NCBI GenBank assembly: GCA_015501595.1
Contig: JADNRX010000129.1
Location: 62,001-126,000, forward strand
Length of the DNA stretch: 64,000 nucleotides
Origin: Hymenopellis radicata
Taxonomy: Eukaryota > Basidiomycota > Agaricomycetes > Agaricales > Physalacriaceae
Direction of reading: 5' to 3'
The notes under the pieces were generated by a model. The model was not told the origin of the DNA. It worked only from the letters and a program-made list of their open reading frames with translations, and searched no databases. A program made the position numbers and the translations under genes. Shown here one piece after another: positions 61,945-64,000 of this stretch (position 1 is its first letter; each line of letters opens with the position of its first letter).

Positions 61945-62281
61945 TTTGATAGTGGGTGGGATGTTGATGGTGCAGCGTCAGCCTCATGACTTGCCTTTAT
62001 AGTAGTCAGGACGGTGGCACGTGATTGAGCGCTGTACATCCCCACGAGGCCTACACGCTGTATACACGCACAGAGGGCTGTACAGAAGCACTGCTGCGCA
62101 AGAAGCACCATGGCATACGTGTCTCAAACGACCAGGCACCAGTACTGCCCCGTTAGTATAAATATCGGGCATCGTTTCGTGTCGCTATTCTACAACTCCG
62201 CAGATCTTCCCTTCTCATTTTACAGACCTCCTCTCCATCCTCTAATCACTTCTTTCTCGTCGCTTCCAAACGGACTCCTAA
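61945..62281. promoter_or_regulatory. Divergent promoter of pair 2
   Basis: 337 bp between start codons. TATAAAGG on the minus strand (61994-62001) faces the kinase-like gene; TATAAATA (62157-62164) faces the plus gene. A CACGTG palindrome sits at 62018-62023 between them and could bind a bHLH or bZIP factor. Confidence 0.6.
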
Positions 62282-63630
62282 ATGGCATCACAAAGTAACG
62301 CGTTAGAAGTATCTCCTGCAGTCTTTATGGACAAGGCTTTGCCTACCCCCTTGGTACACGATGGAATCAAGGATGCTGTCATGGTCACTCACGCCGGAGC
62401 AATGAAAAAGTATAGTTGCGCCACGACGATAGAAAATAACAAGACTATCATCTCCGAGGAAGCCAAGACATATTCACAAAAACTATTGAACAACCTGCCA
62501 AAGGTGAGGGCGTGTATGGTAGAGAAAGTCACCCTATACAACGAAGCCTCCGTGGCGTGAGCTCTGTTCTGCTTCGGTCTATGATACATGCTGACATACA
62601 ACACTGGACAGGACACATTGTCACACATATCTACTCGTCCCGGTCGTGAAACACCTCAACGCAATCCTCAAGGAAGACAAGGACAGAACTGACAGCGACG
62701 TTCCCGACTCCGAAGACTACAAGAACCTGTATCGACAAGGGCTGAAGGACTTAAATTACGAAGTTCAGATATATCATCAGTACTATCACTTGCTTAATCC
62801 AGGCGCTAGTGAGTGAGCTACGAATTCGGACACTAATTGTCACTCACTGTCACTGCACTTAGTTGCTTCCCGAATGGACCATCTTATCGTTCTAGGTCCC
62901 GCTGGAGCCGACAAGAAAAACATGGTTTGGAGCACTCCAAAGAATTTCGAGGCCGATGTGCGAACTGCCTACAAAGCCCACTTGAGTCCGAAACCCACGA
63001 CAAAAAAGGCTCCACAGCTCGCCCTTTTCATCATTGAAGAAAAGGTCAGCAATGGCTTCACTATCACACGCATTCATGATGACCTGTAGACAGTCAGCGG
63101 GAACACTCAACAAACAGGCCTGGACGCCGACGTATTTCGAAAAGGCGAACGAGGGATTTGACAAGGAGGCCATTACCGTGGATCGACTAATTACGCAAAT
63201 AAGACAGTAAGCACGCAGAAATTGATTGATCTACTCATGTTAACGCTGAAACATCTGTTTGAACAGGTACTCCTTCGTAGTGAAATGCAACATGGTCGTT
63301 CTCTTCGACTACTTGTCAACAATCCTACTTCGCGTCGACGAAACGGGATTCCGAAACAAAAAGCAACCACGCATCTGGGTTGCCAGCCAGGCGAATCAGC
63401 CCTCCAAGAAGCCGAATTTCTCGCTCTTCGCGCTGGGTGTGCAGCGCCTCCTCGCCGTTCATGCCATTCGAGCCGCCGACGAGCCAGAATCCGAAACGTC
63501 GGGCACCAGTTCAGACGATTCCACAAAGGACCCTACTTACGACGAAGGATCGACGAAGCCAGCTGTCCCTGCTGTGGTCGATGCTAGCCAGGAAGAGGAT
63601 GTAAGGGGCCTTTTGCGACCTAGAGCTTAA
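62282..63630 (+). CDS. Putative PD-(D/E)XK nuclease-like protein (pair 2)
   Basis: Exons 62282-62556, 62612-62808, 62863-63044, 63094-63206 and 63267-63630 give 376 aa in frame. The N-terminus is helical (EEAKTYSQKLLNNLPKVRAC). Exon 3 opens IASRMDHLIVLGPAG and ends APQLALFIIEEK (ExK). Exons 4/5 give RLITQIRQYSFVVKC then NMVVLFDYLSTILLRVDE: helix with Gln and Tyr followed by a strand. The stretch from Gln aligns without gaps with 58138-59394 (Q, Y, S, C, L, Y, L, L, V shared). The C-terminus is acidic and Ser/Thr-rich (DEPESETSGTSSDDSTKDPT). The order D ... ExK ... Q suggests a PD-(D/E)XK fold; I do not know a named family for it. It shares a divergent promoter with an intact kinase-like gene. 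Confidence 0.58.
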
Positions 63631-63687
63631 ATGTTGTAAATCTGTGTATCGAAATACATATTTCATTCATGTCGTTGATCGTGGCGT

Positions 63688-64000
63688 TCAGTACCACAAC
63701 AAATGCATCCGCTCGTGACTCCCACACCAGTAGTACCGGCCATTCAGGCTTGAGGCGACATAAATCTTTTCGCGGTCCGAACTATCTACAAGCATGGTGG
63801 ATGGACAAATCAGAAAATGAGTTGGACTGTAGCTACTCACCCCGAGCCTCATGTTGACTTTGACGGCGCCAGCCGTCAATACTTAAGGACCTAGCGAGAC
63901 GAACAGCATGTTTACCCGGCTACACTTGATGAATTAAGAAGGAATGCTTACTTGTGGTGAATTTCACACGGCCTTCGAGGTCAAATGCCCAGCGCGTCGG
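63688..64000 (-). CDS. 3' part of a DUF6593-like gene running off the window
   Basis: On the minus strand a last exon reads REKIYVASSLNGRYYWCGSH and ends near 63688. Upstream exons give LTAGAVKVNMRLG and, at the window edge, WAFDLEGRVKFTT. The 'G.yYW' motif near the C-terminus resembles DUF6593-like proteins. The start lies outside the window and the splice sites are provisional. Confidence 0.4.

Overview
This window reads as nuclear DNA of a filamentous basidiomycete, most likely an Agaricomycete (mushroom-forming fungus). Genes are split by many short introns (mostly 45-60 nt, GT-AG) and lie on both strands without operons. Several families are typical of mushrooms: DUF6593-like proteins, the small secreted 'glycopeptide' family, RTA1-like membrane proteins, lone dsRNA-binding proteins and fungus-specific kinase-like proteins. 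Housekeeping anchors are a shugoshin (89-1544), an intron-containing tRNA-Asp (4669-4758, minus) and a Prp4-type splicing kinase (14293-16676, minus).

Layout. 1-7.4 kb: shugoshin, a MYND-finger protein, a palindrome-rich element, tRNA-Asp, a DUF6593-like gene and a secreted glycopeptide gene with eight exons. 8.4-9.9 kb: a 1.5-kb foldback element with 281-bp terminal inverted repeats and a 6-bp target duplication. 10-14.2 kb: a broken SDR gene, copy A of a duplicated gene, a 99-aa unknown and a broken cyclase-family gene. 14.3-19.3 kb: Prp4 kinase and a small coiled-coil repeat protein. 19.7-26.3 kb: broken zinc alcohol dehydrogenase, Baeyer-Villiger-type monooxygenase 1 and a monocarboxylate-type MFS transporter. 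26.9-34.8 kb: another DUF6593-like gene, two small conserved genes and a DHA2-like MFS transporter. 35-40 kb: pectate lyase pseudogene, dsRBD protein and copy B of the duplicated gene in inverted orientation. 41-45.3 kb: RTA1-like gene and monooxygenase 2. 45.5-53 kb: decayed fragments and an aldo-keto reductase flanked by inverted fragments of another aldo-keto reductase. 53-63.6 kb: cytochrome P450 (probably broken) and a nest of kinase-like genes.

The most notable feature is at 56.7-63.6 kb. Two divergent gene pairs each join a kinase-like gene (minus) to a gene (plus) that I read as a PD-(D/E)XK nuclease-like protein. The two pairs are about 4 kb apart. All four intron positions and phases agree between the two nuclease-like genes, and both introns agree between the two kinase-like genes, so the pair was duplicated as a unit. 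One kinase keeps the catalytic residues and the other has lost them. I do not know a described function for such a pair.

Many metabolic genes (SDR, cyclase, ADH, pectate lyase, P450) carry one-base frameshifts, while conserved genes nearby are clean. This is either a pseudogene-rich accessory region or, for some, homopolymer assembly error. No prokaryotic, viral or CRISPR feature was seen.
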